A stretch of 64,000 nucleotides of DNA from Fischerella sp. CENA71 (GCA_024239075.1 JANBVI010000055.1:62001-126000); one strand, 5' to 3'. Shown: positions 18,200 to 28,599, counted from the first letter of the stretch. The notes: generated by a model not told the origin, from the letters alone. Numbers and translations are program-made.

Positions 18200-18388
18200 T
18201 TAGATAACATAACTTTTATGCATAGCAGACTGGATTTTAACAGCACTTAGAGCGACTTGATGAGCCTTTGTAGCTTCACCATACCAATGAATTGCCGAAT
18301 TGTAAGCTGCTCGGTAAATATCTTGGTATGCCTCGGATAAGCGAGTGCGAATCTCTACAGGCAAGTCTTGATTGGACTTGTATAACAT
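18200..18388 (-). CDS. ChaB-like small protein
   Basis: The 62-residue product starts MLYKSNQDLPVEIRTRLSEA and contains QDIYRAAYNSAIHWY, matching the ChaB family (annotated in E. coli as a cation transport regulator, though that role is poorly supported). The C-terminal part has ALSAVK where family members have a similar AWAAVK block. It is shorter than E. coli ChaB (76) but complete at both ends. It is upstream of hisIE on the same strand with a 101-bp gap. Function here is unknown. Confidence 0.75.
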   Translation of the reverse strand: MLYKSNQDLPVEIRTRLSEAYQDIYRAAYNSAIHWYGEATKAHQVALSAVKIQSAMHKSYVI

Positions 18389-18497
18389 ATTGTTATTTTC
18401 TTGGTTCAGGTAATTTTATACGATAGAAGTTCTGAAAATACTTCACCCCTATCTCAAGATAGAGCTTTAATTATTTCCCACTGTTGAGGAGAGAACC

Positions 18498-19796
18498 TTG
18501 GTTAATACAACAATTAAAACAACAAAATCACAGGAAATATTCGCAGCCGCCCAAAACCTGATGCCAGGAGGGGTAAATTCCCCTGTTCGCGCCTTCAAAT
18601 CTGTGGGAGGACAACCAATTGTATTTGACCACGTTAAAGGCGCATACATTTGGGATGTTGATGGCAATCAATACATCGATTATGTCGGTACTTGGGGACC
18701 AGCTATTTGTGGTCATGCTCACCCAGAAGTAATTGCAGCGCTGCATGAAGCCTTAGAAAAAGGCACTAGTTTTGGTGCGCCTTGTGTGCTAGAAAACGTC
18801 TTGGCAGAAATGGTCATTGATGCTGTTCCTAGCATTGAAATGGTAAGATTTGTTAACTCCGGCACCGAAGCCTGTATGGCAGTGTTGCGATTAATGCGGG
18901 CTTTCACTGGACGTGAAAAAATCATCAAGTTTGAAGGCTGCTACCACGGTCATGCTGATATGTTTTTGGTAAAAGCTGGTTCAGGTGTGGCTACGTTGGG
19001 TTTACCAGATTCTCCAGGTGTTCCCAAATCAGTAACTAGTAGTACCCTAACTGCGCCTTTTAATGATTTGGAAGCCGTGAAAGCTTTATTTGAAGAAAAC
19101 CGCGACCAAATTGCTGGAGTAATTTTGGAACCAGTGGTAGGTAATGCTGGGTTTATCCCTCCCGATACTGGATTCTTAGAAGGATTACGGGAACTTACTC
19201 ACGAACATGGTGCTTTATTAGTATTTGACGAGGTAATGACAGGCTTTCGCATCGCCTATGGTGGCGCTCAAGAGAAGTTTGGTATTACCCCCGATCTCAC
19301 AACTTTGGGTAAAGTAATTGGTGGTGGTTTACCCGTCGGAGCCTATGGTGGTCGTCGGGATATCATGTCAATGGTTGCCCCTGCTGGTCCAATGTATCAA
19401 GCGGGGACTCTGTCTGGTAATCCTCTGGCTATGACTGCTGGTATTAAGACTCTGGAGTTACTACAAAAAGCTGGTACTTACGAGTACTTAGATCAGATTA
19501 CCAAGAAACTGGCAAATGGTTTGTTGCAAATTGCCCAAGAAACTGGTCATCCAGCTTGCGGCGGTTCCATCAGTGCTATGTTTGGTCTGTTCTTTACTGC
19601 TGGCCCTGTTCATAACTACGAAGATGCCAAAAAATCAGATTTGGCTAAATTTGCTCGCTTCCATCGCGGGATGTTAGAGCATGGTATTTACCTAGCACCA
19701 TCACAATTTGAAGCTGGCTTTACTTCTTTTGCTCACACAGAAGAAGATATTGACAGAACACTAGAAGCAGCTAAAGATGTAATGTCTCAACTTTGA
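18498..19796 (+). CDS. hemL: Glutamate-1-semialdehyde 2,1-aminomutase
   Basis: HemL (GSA-AM) is a PLP enzyme that makes 5-aminolevulinate from glutamate-1-semialdehyde, feeding chlorophyll, heme and bilin synthesis. The 432-residue product shows [55 protein letters not shown] and the PLP-lysine block [16 protein letters not shown]. The start is a TTG preceded by GGAGAG at good spacing; no ATG is available before the conserved N-terminus. A GC-rich hairpin with a T-rich tail follows at 19840. Confidence 0.97.
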   Translation: MVNTTIKTTKSQEIFAAAQNLMPGGVNSPVRAFKSVGGQPIVFDHVKGAYIWDVDGNQYIDYVGTWGPAICGHAHPEVIAALHEALEKGTSFGAPCVLENVLAEMVIDAVPSIEMVRFVNSGTEACMAVLRLMRAFTGREKIIKFEGCYHGHADMFLVKAGSGVATLGLPDSPGVPKSVTSSTLTAPFNDLEAVKALFEENRDQIAGVILEPVVGNAGFIPPDTGFLEGLRELTHEHGALLVFDEVMTGFRIAYGGAQEKFGITPDLTTLGKVIGGGLPVGAYGGRRDIMSMVAPAGPMYQAGTLSGNPLAMTAGIKTLELLQKAGTYEYLDQITKKLANGLLQIAQETGHPACGGSISAMFGLFFTAGPVHNYEDAKKSDLAKFARFHRGMLEHGIYLAPSQFEAGFTSFAHTEEDIDRTLEAAKDVMSQL

Positions 19797-19839
19797 TTTT
19801 TCTCGCACTAAAATCACAAAGATTCTAAGCAAATACCAG

Positions 19840-19875
19840 GCACGGAGCTAAAACCTCCGTGCTTTGCTTCCTTTG
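19840..19875 (+). terminator. Terminator after hemL
   Basis: GCACGGAG (19840-19847) pairs with CTCCGTGC (19855-19862) around a 7-base loop, followed by a pyrimidine-rich TTTGCTTCC stretch. It lies 44 bp after the hemL stop. Confidence 0.65.
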
Positions 19876-20011
19876 TTTCCATGGTAGAAGCCTCTAGATT
19901 TATCTGTGGAATCTATCCAAAATTCAAAATTCAAAATCAGTTGACGGCTAGACCTGTAAAACTGCAAAATGAACCAGCGCGTCTATATAAAAACATAGGG
20001 GGAAACTGGCA

Positions 20012-21640
20012 GTGGAGAACCCAGAAATACCATCTGTGCGAAAAATCGTAGCAAGTCAGATTGTGGCAGTGACGGTGTACTCTGACAAAGCTTTGGTAAC
20101 CAGAAGAGGTGTAGTATCCTTAACAGGACAAGAAAAAGAATTAGTAGTTACTCCACTGCCGGAGATAGTTGAAACAGAGTCTGTCAGGGTAAGTGGTCAA
20201 GGGGAAATAGCAGTACGTTTGCTGGAAGTCAAGTGCGATCGCATGTTTTCTACTGAACCCGTAGCAGCAAAAGTTGCTCACCTGACTCAGCAAATTCAAC
20301 AATTAGAATTAGAGTGGCAGCATCTGCAAGCACAAGTTGATGCTTTGGCGTTACAGTCTAGTTTTATTCAAGGTTTGCGTGAGAAAACAGAAGAACAGTT
20401 TTCGATCAGTCTGGCGCGGAAAAATCTCAATCTGAGCGAAACATTAGATTTTCTTAATTTTATCGGAAGTCAGTACAGTGAGTATGCGATCGCCACAACT
20501 GAGTGCAAAACTCGTCAGAAAGAATTAGACAAGCAATTACAAGCACTCCGCCAGCAGTTACAAACTATCCAAACACCCCATCCCAAGGAAAGTTTAAGCT
20601 TGAGTGTAGGTGTAGAACCTGCGGGTGCAGGCGAATTTGAACTCGAAGTATCTTACCTAGTTAGTCGTGCGAGTTGGACTCCTTTGTATGATTTACGGGT
20701 AAGCAGTAACAGCAATGTTGTCAATCTCAGTTATCTTGCAGAAGTAACACAAAGCACAGGTGAAGATTGGCTGGGTGTAGCTCTTACCCTTTCTACTGCC
20801 AAACCAGGACTAGGTACACTTCCACCCAAACTACAACCTTGGTATATTGACATACCTCGTCTCATGCCACAAACTTACGTAATGACAGCAGTACCGATGC
20901 GTGCAAGAAGTCAGATAGGTGCTGGGGAAGCAGATACTGCAATGCCAACTCCCGCAGCAGCAAGTGCAGAAGTACAAGCAGACATACCAGCAGAAACTGT
21001 GGTAGCAGAAGTATCTAAAGAAGGGAGTGTAGTTACTTTTAAACTGAGTAGTAGCGGAAATATACCTAGTGACGGCACACCCCACAAAACTACAATATTT
21101 AATGACGATTTTCCATGTAGTTTTAATTACATAGCAATGCCGCGTCTAGTGAGTTTTGCTTATTTGCAAGCAAAGGTAAAAAATAACTCCGAAGGTGCGA
21201 CTTTGTTACCTGGTAAAGCGAATGTTTACCGTGACAATATTTTTGTGGGTAGTACTCAGCTAGAAAATGTCGCGCCAGGACAAGAGTTTAAGGTTAACTT
21301 AGGTATTGACGAAGGTTTGAAAATTGAGCGTGAGTTAGTTGAACGCCAAGTTGAGAAAAAATTAATTGGTAGTAACCGCAGAATTACTTATGCTTATCGG
21401 TTAATAATTACCAATTTGCTCAACCAACCAGCGAATTTAAAATTGACTGAACAATTACCAGTCAGCCGTAATGAACAAATTAAAGTCCGTCTAACTCGCA
21501 GTAATCCCCAAATTCAATTAGGTGAAATGGGAATGCTGGAATGGGATGTGATTATTTCTGCTCAGGTAAAACAGGAGATATATTATCAATTTATGGTTGA
21601 GCATCCGCCGCATTTAACTGTAGTGGGGTTGGATGTTTAA
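20012..21640 (+). CDS. DUF4139 (mucoidy inhibitor MuiA-like) protein
   Basis: The 542-residue product matches the family with an N-terminal DUF4140 segment (VTVYSDKALVTRRGVV), a coiled coil (about residues 85-185, rich in Q, L and E) and a C-terminal DUF4139 beta-rich domain (VSYLVSRASWTPLYDLRV, LTLSTAKPGLG, FNYIAMPRL, GIDEGLKIERE). No signal peptide or membrane segment is visible. A low-complexity Ala-rich linker lies near 300-335. It starts at a GTG preceded by a G-rich stretch (AGGGGG). The biochemical role is not known. The hicB-like remnant follows 12 bp later and may once have been cotranscribed. Confidence 0.82.
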   Translation: MENPEIPSVRKIVASQIVAVTVYSDKALVTRRGVVSLTGQEKELVVTPLPEIVETESVRVSGQGEIAVRLLEVKCDRMFSTEPVAAKVAHLTQQIQQLELEWQHLQAQVDALALQSSFIQGLREKTEEQFSISLARKNLNLSETLDFLNFIGSQYSEYAIATTECKTRQKELDKQLQALRQQLQTIQTPHPKESLSLSVGVEPAGAGEFELEVSYLVSRASWTPLYDLRVSSNSNVVNLSYLAEVTQSTGEDWLGVALTLSTAKPGLGTLPPKLQPWYIDIPRLMPQTYVMTAVPMRARSQIGAGEADTAMPTPAAASAEVQADIPAETVVAEVSKEGSVVTFKLSSSGNIPSDGTPHKTTIFNDDFPCSFNYIAMPRLVSFAYLQAKVKNNSEGATLLPGKANVYRDNIFVGSTQLENVAPGQEFKVNLGIDEGLKIERELVERQVEKKLIGSNRRITYAYRLIITNLLNQPANLKLTEQLPVSRNEQIKVRLTRSNPQIQLGEMGMLEWDVIISAQVKQEIYYQFMVEHPPHLTVVGLDV

Positions 21641-21652
21641 GGAAGAAAATTA

Positions 21653-21935
21653 ATGCGTTATGCAATTGTAATTGAAAGAGCAGAGGATAATTATTCTGCC
21701 TATGTTCCAGATTTACCTGGATGTGTAACAACAGGTTTAAATGTTGAAGAAGTAAAGGAACAGATGAGAGAAGCTATTGGGGATAAAGCAGCGATCGCAT
21801 CTGCTACAACTGCTACCCTAAAGGGAAATGCAACGTGCGGAACAAGAAAAACAACGTGCAGAACAAGAAAAACAAAGAAGCGATCGCTTGGCGGCAAAAC
21901 TGCGAGAATTAGGTGTAAATCCAGATTCTTTGTAA
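21653..21935 (+). pseudogene. hicB-like 5' fragment joined to a Uma2-family 3' fragment
   Basis: The first 44 codons (MRYAIVIERAEDNYSAYVPD to QMREAIG) match HicB-type antitoxin N-termini. After that the frame changes to low-complexity residues and runs on to 21940 without HicB similarity. In a different frame, 21825-21935 reads EMQRAEQEKQRAEQ and then RLAAKLRELGVNPDSL with a stop, which is the characteristic C-terminal tail of Uma2-family (DUF820) proteins. The locus therefore looks like a recombination scar between two accessory genes. No HicA toxin gene is adjacent. A 36-codon frame at 21951-22061 follows and is not recognised. Confidence 0.7.
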
Positions 21936-22087
21936 TTTAAAATTTATCTGATGCAAACGCCAAATGATCATATTGTGAATTGGGTGCGATCGCATCAGGA
22001 TAACTTAGCTTCAGTTTTAAATCAAAAATTTAAAATCCCCCGAATTTGGGGGTGCAGATAATAAAATTCTGTTTTAGAAATTCATAA

Positions 22088-22279
22088 TTATGGATCTTCT
22101 GGAAATACCCATTTTGGCGGTTCCATAAGTTTTTTGAGTCTTGCAGCTTCAGCAATCTCATGCATTTTGTCTAAAGAAGTTTCTTCGATAAACTTAGAAG
22201 CTTCCTCTACATAAGATTTTTCATCTTTAATATTAGACTTGTTGCTGGCTTGGGGGTTATTTATTTTACCCGATTCCAC
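22088..22279 (-). CDS. Small conserved-looking hypothetical protein
   Basis: A 63-residue frame starts at a GTG with a strong Shine-Dalgarno sequence, AAGGAG, seven bases upstream. The product is charged and helical, with no membrane segment; its C-terminus reads LKKLMEPPKWVFPEDP. I do not recognise the family. The ribosome-binding site and the isolated position in a spacer that otherwise lacks genes support it as real. No partner is evident. Confidence 0.5.
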   Translation of the reverse strand: MESGKINNPQASNKSNIKDEKSYVEEASKFIEETSLDKMHEIAEAARLKKLMEPPKWVFPEDP

Positions 22280-22581
22280 GCTGAACTCCTTGATTACACT
22301 AGTAATTGCTGTTAGGCAAGAATACTTGAGCTATTCTCATAAATCTTAACCTTGTGACTGCTTCTCGAAACATTGATGTAACATTTCTAAAATCATAATC
22401 GCCGTGCAGAGTCAAAAATCAGTCATTCACAAACTTTTCGACCACAAGAGGGGATAAAAATGGGACTCCTTCTACACCTGTCAGCACCCTTACGCCCCCA
22501 CACCCATTTTCTCGGCAGGCGATTACATAAACTCACTACAATCGACAATAGATTTAATCATCATTCCTGAAAAAGGCGCCG
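22280..22581. other. Divergent spacer before mnmE
   Basis: This 302-bp region separates the small minus-strand gene from mnmE. No gene, hairpin or known operator was recognised. Confidence 0.4.
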
Positions 22582-23964
22582 ATGTCGGAAACTTTTGCCA
22601 CAACTGGAACTATCGCTGCGATCGCAACTGCTATTGTTCCCCAACAAGGTAGCGTCGGAATTGTGCGCGTCTCTGGTTTAGAAGCAATACCCATTGCCAA
22701 AACTATTTTTCATGCGCCTGGGCGTCAAGTTTGGGAAAGTCACCGCATTCTCTATGGTTATATCCGTCATCCCCAAACACGACAATTAGTGGATGAAGCA
22801 CTACTGCTGATTATGCAAGCACCTCGTTCCTATACCCGTGAAGATGTTGTCGAGTTTCATTGTCACGGAGGAATTATGGCGGTACAGCAGGTGTTGCAAC
22901 TATGTTTAGAAAATGGCGCTAGACTCGCACAGCCTGGAGAATTCACCTTACGGGCGTTTTTAAATGGACGCTTAGATTTAACCCAAGCAGAAAGTATAGC
23001 TGATTTAGTCGGAGCGCGATCGCCCCAAGCTGCACAAACTGCTTTGGCTGGTTTACAAGGCAAACTAGCTCAACCAATTCGGCTATTACGTGGTCAATGT
23101 TTGGATATTCTAGCGGAAATTGAAGCGCGGATTGATTTTGAAGAAGATTTAGCACCGCTGGATTATGAAAGCATAATATCAGAAATTGAGAGAATTTCCA
23201 CAAAAATAACTCAGCTACTAGCAACCGCTGATCAGGGCGAACTGTTACGCACAGGTCTAAAAGTAGCGATTGTCGGGCGTCCAAATGTGGGAAAATCCAG
23301 TTTGTTGAACGCTTGGAGTAGGAGCGATCGCGCCATTGTCACCGATTTACCTGGTACAACTCGTGATGTTGTGGAATCACAATTAGTGGTCGGTGGAATT
23401 CCTGTGCAGGTGTTAGATACTGCGGGTATTCGAGCCACAGAAGACCAAGTAGAAAAAATTGGGGTCGAGCGTTCTCGCAGCGCTGCCCAAGCTGCTGATT
23501 TAGTCCTGCTCACCATTGATGCTTCCGCAGGATGGACAACAGACGACCACGAAATTTACGCACAGGTAAAACATCGTCCTTTAATTTTAGTGATTAATAA
23601 AATTGACCTAGCATCAGCAGAAACAGTACAGTATCCCAGAGACATTAACCAAGTCGTGAAAACAGCAGTTGCCCAAAATCAAGGAATTGAAGCTCTAGAA
23701 ACTGCGATTTTAGAACAAGTACAAGCTGGAAAAATCCAAGCTGCTGACATGGATTTGGCAATTAATCAAAGACAAGCCGCTGCACTTGTCAAAGCTAAAA
23801 CTTCTTTAGAACAAGTGCAAGAAACGATCGCTCAACAATTACCTCTCGATTTTTGGACAATTGATCTACGCGGAGCAATTTATGCTTTAGGAGAAATTAC
23901 AGGAGAAGAGGTAACAGAATCTGTCTTAGATAGAATTTTTAGTCGGTTTTGTATTGGTAAATAA
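22582..23964 (+). CDS. mnmE: tRNA modification GTPase MnmE (TrmE)
   Basis: MnmE with MnmG installs the (carboxymethyl)aminomethyl group on wobble U34 of tRNAs. The 460-residue product shows the N-terminal folate-binding domain ([29 protein letters not shown]), a helical domain, an inserted G domain ([25 protein letters not shown]) and the C-terminal FCIGK motif carrying the catalytic Cys. All are intact and the length is typical. The partner gene mnmG begins upstream of the right window edge and its 3' end is at 63618. mnmE is the last housekeeping gene before the AT-rich island. Confidence 0.97.
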   Translation: MSETFATTGTIAAIATAIVPQQGSVGIVRVSGLEAIPIAKTIFHAPGRQVWESHRILYGYIRHPQTRQLVDEALLLIMQAPRSYTREDVVEFHCHGGIMAVQQVLQLCLENGARLAQPGEFTLRAFLNGRLDLTQAESIADLVGARSPQAAQTALAGLQGKLAQPIRLLRGQCLDILAEIEARIDFEEDLAPLDYESIISEIERISTKITQLLATADQGELLRTGLKVAIVGRPNVGKSSLLNAWSRSDRAIVTDLPGTTRDVVESQLVVGGIPVQVLDTAGIRATEDQVEKIGVERSRSAAQAADLVLLTIDASAGWTTDDHEIYAQVKHRPLILVINKIDLASAETVQYPRDINQVVKTAVAQNQGIEALETAILEQVQAGKIQAADMDLAINQRQAAALVKAKTSLEQVQETIAQQLPLDFWTIDLRGAIYALGEITGEEVTESVLDRIFSRFCIGK

Positions 23965-23969
23965 GAAAT

Positions 23970-24004
23970 TAGTTATTAGTCATTTGTCATTTGTTATTTG
24001 TCAT
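23970..24004. repeat. TCATTTG heptad STRR at island left border
   Basis: Units of TCATTTG/TTATTTG occur between mnmE and the aminotransferase gene. On the minus strand the last codons and stop of the aminotransferase (CAT GAC AAA TAA) are part of the repeat. Confidence 0.8.
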
Positions 24005-25103
24005 GCTCTAAGTTCAAGTAAAAATTTTTCAATAGTTTACATATATATTCAATTTCCTCATTTTTTAAATCGGGATAACTAGGAAGATTTATACCACGCC
24101 CACCAATATCCTCAGCAACTCTATGGCGTTCATCTTTTTGAGAATACATCGGCATGGTATGAACTGGGTAAAAAACTGGTCGAGTCTCAATACCAGCCTT
24201 AGCTAAATATTCTCTCAAGCTGTCGCGTTGACTTGCTTGGGGAGTAAGAATAGAAACCATCCAATATGAATGAAAAACATCACCTATTTCCGGATGAACT
24301 TTTAATTTTGTATCTTTTAAGTATTTCTTATAAAGTTCAGCAATATGGCGCTTTTTTGGCAAAATTTCATTAATTTTTTCTATTTGGGCTAAACCTATAG
24401 CTGCACAAATATTAGTCATGCGGTAATTGTAACCAACTACATCATGCCAATACTCTCGGTACTTAGCTAAACCTTGTCTTTTAAAATGAAGCGCACGTTC
24501 AAAGATACTTTGGTCATTGGTGATCAACATTCCTCCTTCACCAGTTGTGATAGTTTTGTTTCCATAAAAACTAAAACTAGCGACATCACCAAAAGAACCT
24601 ACATGCTGATTTTGATATTTAGAACCTATAGCTTCAGCACAATCTTCAATTAGAAATAGTTTATATTCATCAGCTATTTCTTTAATAACTGACATTTCAC
24701 AAGGATGACCATATAGATGTACAACTAAAATGGCTTTAGTTCTATTTGTTATCCTTCTACGAATTTCTTGGGGATTTATTTGCCATGTATCAGGAAGAGA
24801 GTCAACAAATACAGGAGTAGCACCTGTATAAAAAATAGCATTAACTGAAGCAATATAAGTTAGTGTTGGAACAATTACTTCATCCTCACAACCTATACCA
24901 AGTGATAATAAGGCTAGATGTAAAGCCACCGTTCCATTACATACTCCTGTGGCATGTTTTACATTAACATATTTTGCAAATTCCCTCTCGAATAAAGATA
25001 CATATTTTCCTTTAGAAGAAATCCAATTAGAATCAAGACAATCGTTTACATATTTTTTTTCATTACCTGATAGACTTGGTTGATATATAGGAATTTTATA
25101 CAT
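23994..25103 (-). CDS. DegT/DnrJ/EryC1/StrS-family aminotransferase
   Basis: The 369-residue product is a PLP-dependent sugar aminotransferase. Motifs include GNEKKYVNDCLDSNWISSKG, GVCNGTVALHLAL, VIVPTLTYIASVNAI, IEDCAEAIGSKY and the PLP-lysine block SFSFYGNKTITTGEGGM. Similarity is closest to GDP-perosamine synthase-type enzymes that aminate a keto sugar nucleotide. No membrane segments. It is divergent from the five-gene plus-strand row at 25840-31712 across a 736-bp AT-rich spacer and forms the left edge of the accessory island. The C-terminal residues are encoded by a heptad repeat. The exact sugar substrate is not known. Confidence 0.9.
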   Translation of the reverse strand: MYKIPIYQPSLSGNEKKYVNDCLDSNWISSKGKYVSLFEREFAKYVNVKHATGVCNGTVALHLALLSLGIGCEDEVIVPTLTYIASVNAIFYTGATPVFVDSLPDTWQINPQEIRRRITNRTKAILVVHLYGHPCEMSVIKEIADEYKLFLIEDCAEAIGSKYQNQHVGSFGDVASFSFYGNKTITTGEGGMLITNDQSIFERALHFKRQGLAKYREYWHDVVGYNYRMTNICAAIGLAQIEKINEILPKKRHIAELYKKYLKDTKLKVHPEIGDVFHSYWMVSILTPQASQRDSLREYLAKAGIETRPVFYPVHTMPMYSQKDERHRVAEDIGGRGINLPSYPDLKNEEIEYICKLLKNFYLNLEHDK

Positions 25104-25839
25104 TTTTGAGCAAGCCTTTTATTAGTAATACTTGAGCGCAAGTATTCTCAAGAAAAGATTAAACAATTTTTCTATCAGACTCATATTTAATATAAAAAAA
25201 TAACTAATTACACCTCTAAGCGAATTCTTAGTTTGTGAAGAGTTGCTTATTTTCCAAGTAAGTTTATAAATTAAATATAACTGCTATACATTTACATATA
25301 TTTATTTTATTAAATTTGACTGTTTCATATCTTATGTTGAAAAGATACTCATTTTCAACTCAAATGCAACTTAAATGCAACTCATATGTAATATGGTCAA
25401 AATTGATTTGTTTTATCATTAATCAACAAAACCAGTTCTAATAGCACTATCTGAGTCAATATTATTTACTCTATTCAGGACTTATTACCCTATTTTATAA
25501 AGAATTATCTACTATGACATTTGTAAAGATGTAATTTGTATTACAAAATTAAAAATGTTGCATATGAGTTGCAATCAACTATCTCATTGGCATAATATTC
25601 GTATCAATCCAACTTGATAGAAAAAAATTGAAATATATAAATCAAGACAGTATAAGCATAAGCAATTTTGATTTATTTCTCAAAAGGTTGGCATAGTTTG
25701 AATAGTTTAGACCTGTTGAATACAGCATTAATATAAGCAATTCATCTGTTCCAAAATTAATAGATGAATCAGAAGTATACAATTTTATTGTGTACAAAAC
25801 CAAGTTCACATAGTCTCTAACTTAATAAGATTGTTAACT
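25104..25839. promoter_or_regulatory. AT-rich divergent control region with 13-bp inverted repeat
   Basis: The spacer holds no gene. TGCAACTCATATG (25376-25388) is perfectly complemented by CATATGAGTTGCA (25561-25573). Just before the left arm, AAATGCAACT is directly repeated twice (about 25363-25382). The placement between the divergent aminotransferase and SDR genes suggests a shared operator for the island; that is inference. Confidence 0.45.
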
Positions 25840-26688
25840 ATGACAGTTATCACAAATAAAACAGTAATTTTGACAGGGGCATCACGTGGTTTAGGAGTAC
25901 ACATTGCTCATGCTCTAGCAAAAGAAAAGGCAACGATTATTGGTATTTCTCGTTCAAAGTCTGGGCTGAATAAAACACGTGATGAAGTCAAAGCTCTAGG
26001 TGGTCAATTTATTGGTTTTACATTTGATCTCGCAAATGTAGAAAGTTTATCATTGCTAGTACAACGTATTCATAACACAGTCACTCCAGTTAATATTTTA
26101 ATTAATAATACTGGAATGGAAATTTATCAATCTTTTGCCAATTATTCTCTCAATGATCTCCAGTCAATATTAACAACTAATTTACTAGCTGCAATGGAAT
26201 TAACCCGTTTGTTATTGCCAAGTATGTTAGATCAAGGTAATGGTCACATTGTTAATATTTCTTCTCTAGCTGGAAAAAAGGGAGTTCCTTACAACAGTAT
26301 TTATTCAGCGAGTAAAGCTGGTTTGCTCATGTGGACTGATTCTCTGCGACAGGAATTAGTTCATAGTGGAATCAATTTTTCAGCAATCTGTCCAGGATAT
26401 ATTTCTAAAACCGGAATGACCGTTGATAGTGGTTTACCTATTCCCATGTTAGCGGGTAAATCTAGACCTGAAGAAGTAGCAAAAGCAGTAATTAAAGCTA
26501 TTCAGAAAAACAAAGCAGAGGTCATTATCAATGAGAGTCCTAGCACAGAATTTTTGACAAAAGTCATGTTTGGTATTGGACAAGTTGCTCCACAATTTGT
26601 AGATACTGTTTATCGATTGATTGCTGTAACTAAGCTCAACCAAATGCGGGCAGAAAACTTCGCTAGGAATCAATATAAACGTGCGTGA
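25840..26688 (+). CDS. Short-chain dehydrogenase/reductase (SDR)
   Basis: The 282-residue protein is a classical-type SDR: the dinucleotide-binding motif TGASRGLG, NNTGME in place of NNAG, catalytic Ser in ISSLAG and the YSASK Tyr-Lys pair. The frame extends to a TTG at 25831, but the ATG at 25840 gives the normal SDR N-terminus. The C-terminal extension (about 230-282) is longer than in most SDRs and resembles lipid- or fatty-acyl-directed SDRs. It is first in a plus-strand row with the FkbM, GT-like and ABC genes, so a role in building or reducing an exported glycolipid or related metabolite is plausible. Confidence 0.88.
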   Translation: MTVITNKTVILTGASRGLGVHIAHALAKEKATIIGISRSKSGLNKTRDEVKALGGQFIGFTFDLANVESLSLLVQRIHNTVTPVNILINNTGMEIYQSFANYSLNDLQSILTTNLLAAMELTRLLLPSMLDQGNGHIVNISSLAGKKGVPYNSIYSASKAGLLMWTDSLRQELVHSGINFSAICPGYISKTGMTVDSGLPIPMLAGKSRPEEVAKAVIKAIQKNKAEVIINESPSTEFLTKVMFGIGQVAPQFVDTVYRLIAVTKLNQMRAENFARNQYKRA

Positions 26689-26857
26689 TAAATCCTTAAA
26701 ATTAAAATCTGGAACCATTTAGATATGTTATAGAGTGGCAAGTTTATCTCAAAAGCTCTTGCAGTCTAGTGTCAATACGATCAGAGTGAGCTTATCAGTC
26801 TGTAAAACTGAATCTGAATAAAGTATTTTGTCAAGAATTAAATTGGAGATAAATTCA

Positions 26858-27571
26858 ATGATTAATAAACTTTTCAGTTCTTCAAAGTTTATGATTCCTA
26901 TGCTAATGGAATTAGAATCTATGAAAAACGAAGTTTTTAGGCTCAGAGACAACGAATATAAATATACTAAATTCCATTCCCAGTTTGGAGAAGACAGATA
27001 TATTTTTGAAAATCTTAATTCGTCGCCTCAAGGAATATTTGTTGATGTTGGTGCTGGACATCCAAGTTATCTCTCTAATACTTATTTTTTTGAAAAAAAT
27101 GGTTGGAGTGGAATTTGTATTGATGCTGATATCAATCAAATTGAACTACTTAAAAAAGACAGGTCAAACGTAGAGTGGGCTGCTATCTCACCAATAGAAG
27201 GAGAAATAGAATTCTTCCAAGCTTCTTCTCCTGAGTATTCTAGTACTGTTCCAAAGGAAGAGTATAAGGAACCAAACCAGATTCAATTCAAAGATACTGT
27301 ACGAGTACCATCTTTCAAACTTGAAACTATTTTAGAAAAACATAAAATTGGTGTCATCGATATTTTAGATTTAGATGTTGAGGGAACGGAATTAGAAGTT
27401 TGGTCAACTTTTAATTATGAAAAACATAAGCCAAAAATTGTTATAATTGAGTACTACACATATGGTTTAGCTGACAATTCAGAACAAATAAAAACTTTTT
27501 TTTCAAAACTTCCCTACAAACTTGTTCATACAACTCCTACAAATTTTATCTTTGTGAATTCTTATACGTAA
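26858..27571 (+). CDS. FkbM-family methyltransferase
   Basis: The 237-residue product carries the SAM-binding motif GIFVDVGAGHPSYLSNTYFFE and the downstream DILDLDVEGTELEVW block that define the FkbM family, whose members O-methylate sugars or polyketides. The frame is open from a TTG at 26828, but GGAGA nine bases before the ATG at 26858 decides the start. No membrane segment. It lies 169 bp after the SDR gene and 143 bp before the GT-like gene. The substrate is probably a glycan or lipid made by the same island. Confidence 0.88.
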   Translation: MINKLFSSSKFMIPMLMELESMKNEVFRLRDNEYKYTKFHSQFGEDRYIFENLNSSPQGIFVDVGAGHPSYLSNTYFFEKNGWSGICIDADINQIELLKKDRSNVEWAAISPIEGEIEFFQASSPEYSSTVPKEEYKEPNQIQFKDTVRVPSFKLETILEKHKIGVIDILDLDVEGTELEVWSTFNYEKHKPKIVIIEYYTYGLADNSEQIKTFFSKLPYKLVHTTPTNFIFVNSYT

Positions 27572-27714
27572 GATCCTACAAATCTAGATGAAGGCGCAGA
27601 TATAAGACATTAAGATTTAAGTAAAGTAGAAGCCACTGCAAACCTACTGTTAAATGGGTAGAAATAGAATTACTCTCTCAAAATAACAAATAGATAAAGC
27701 TTAAGGTGTTTGTG

Positions 27715-28599
27715 ATGACACAAATAGCAAGAGATACAGCACTTTTAAACCAAAAACCAATTACGATTTTTACTGTACCTAAAGCATTTCAAGGACATAT
27801 TGGCATTATTCAAGAAAATGCAATTAAGAGTTGGACATTACTTTGCCCTCGTCCAAAAATTATTTTATTTGGTAATGAGGAAGGTATCGATGAGATTGCT
27901 AAAAAACTTAATGTCATCCACATACCCAATATTCAATTAAATGATTATGGTACACCATTGTTAGATGGAATATTTCGTCAGGCTCAAGAACTTGCTAAAG
28001 GTTCTATCTTGAGTTACGTAAACAGTGACATTATTTTGTTAAATGATTTTTTAGTCGCTGTGAATAAATTACAAGTAGCATCTTTCCATTATTTTTTGAT
28101 GATTGGACAGCGTACTGATGTAAATATTACAGAACGATTGGACTTTGATGAACTTGATTGGGACATTAAGCTTCACCACTTTGCTGTCAAGCAAGGGACA
28201 TTGGCATCAGTTGTGTGTATGGATTATTTTGTCTTTCCCAAGCCACTTTATACTGAGATTCCGTCTTTTGCAGTAGGGCGGGGTCATTGGGATCATTGGA
28301 TGACTTACTATGCCCGTAAATTGGGAATTCCGGTTGTTGATGTCACAGATGTGGTTACAGCAATACATCAGAATCATAATTATACTCACTTATCAGGTGG
28401 CCGGAGTGCAGCTTACGTCACAGGTGAAGAAGCTAAACAGAACGCCAACCTAGCCGGAGATGTGCATATGGCTAATGGATCTGTTGCTACCTGGAAACTC
28501 ACACCTTTGGGACTCAAAAAACGTAACTCATTATCTGCTCTTTTCTCTTTTCTAGTTGACATACCTCGTTACACCAAGTTGGTCAAGGAGATTCATTAA
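27715..28599 (+). CDS. Glycosyltransferase-like protein (GT-A-type fold suspected)
   Basis: The 294-residue product lacks membrane segments. The region SILSYVNSDIILLNDF resembles the central acidic loop of nucleotide-diphospho-sugar transferases, with NSD in place of DxD, and GRGHWDHWMTYYARKLG resembles the acceptor-side block of such enzymes. I do not recognise a named family. The start chosen is the ATG at 27715, preceded by AAGG; a GTG at 27706 is in frame. The neighbours (methyltransferase and ABC exporter) make a glycan or glycolipid role likely, but the enzyme class is an inference. Confidence 0.6.
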   Translation: MTQIARDTALLNQKPITIFTVPKAFQGHIGIIQENAIKSWTLLCPRPKIILFGNEEGIDEIAKKLNVIHIPNIQLNDYGTPLLDGIFRQAQELAKGSILSYVNSDIILLNDFLVAVNKLQVASFHYFLMIGQRTDVNITERLDFDELDWDIKLHHFAVKQGTLASVVCMDYFVFPKPLYTEIPSFAVGRGHWDHWMTYYARKLGIPVVDVTDVVTAIHQNHNYTHLSGGRSAAYVTGEEAKQNANLAGDVHMANGSVATWKLTPLGLKKRNSLSALFSFLVDIPRYTKLVKEIH

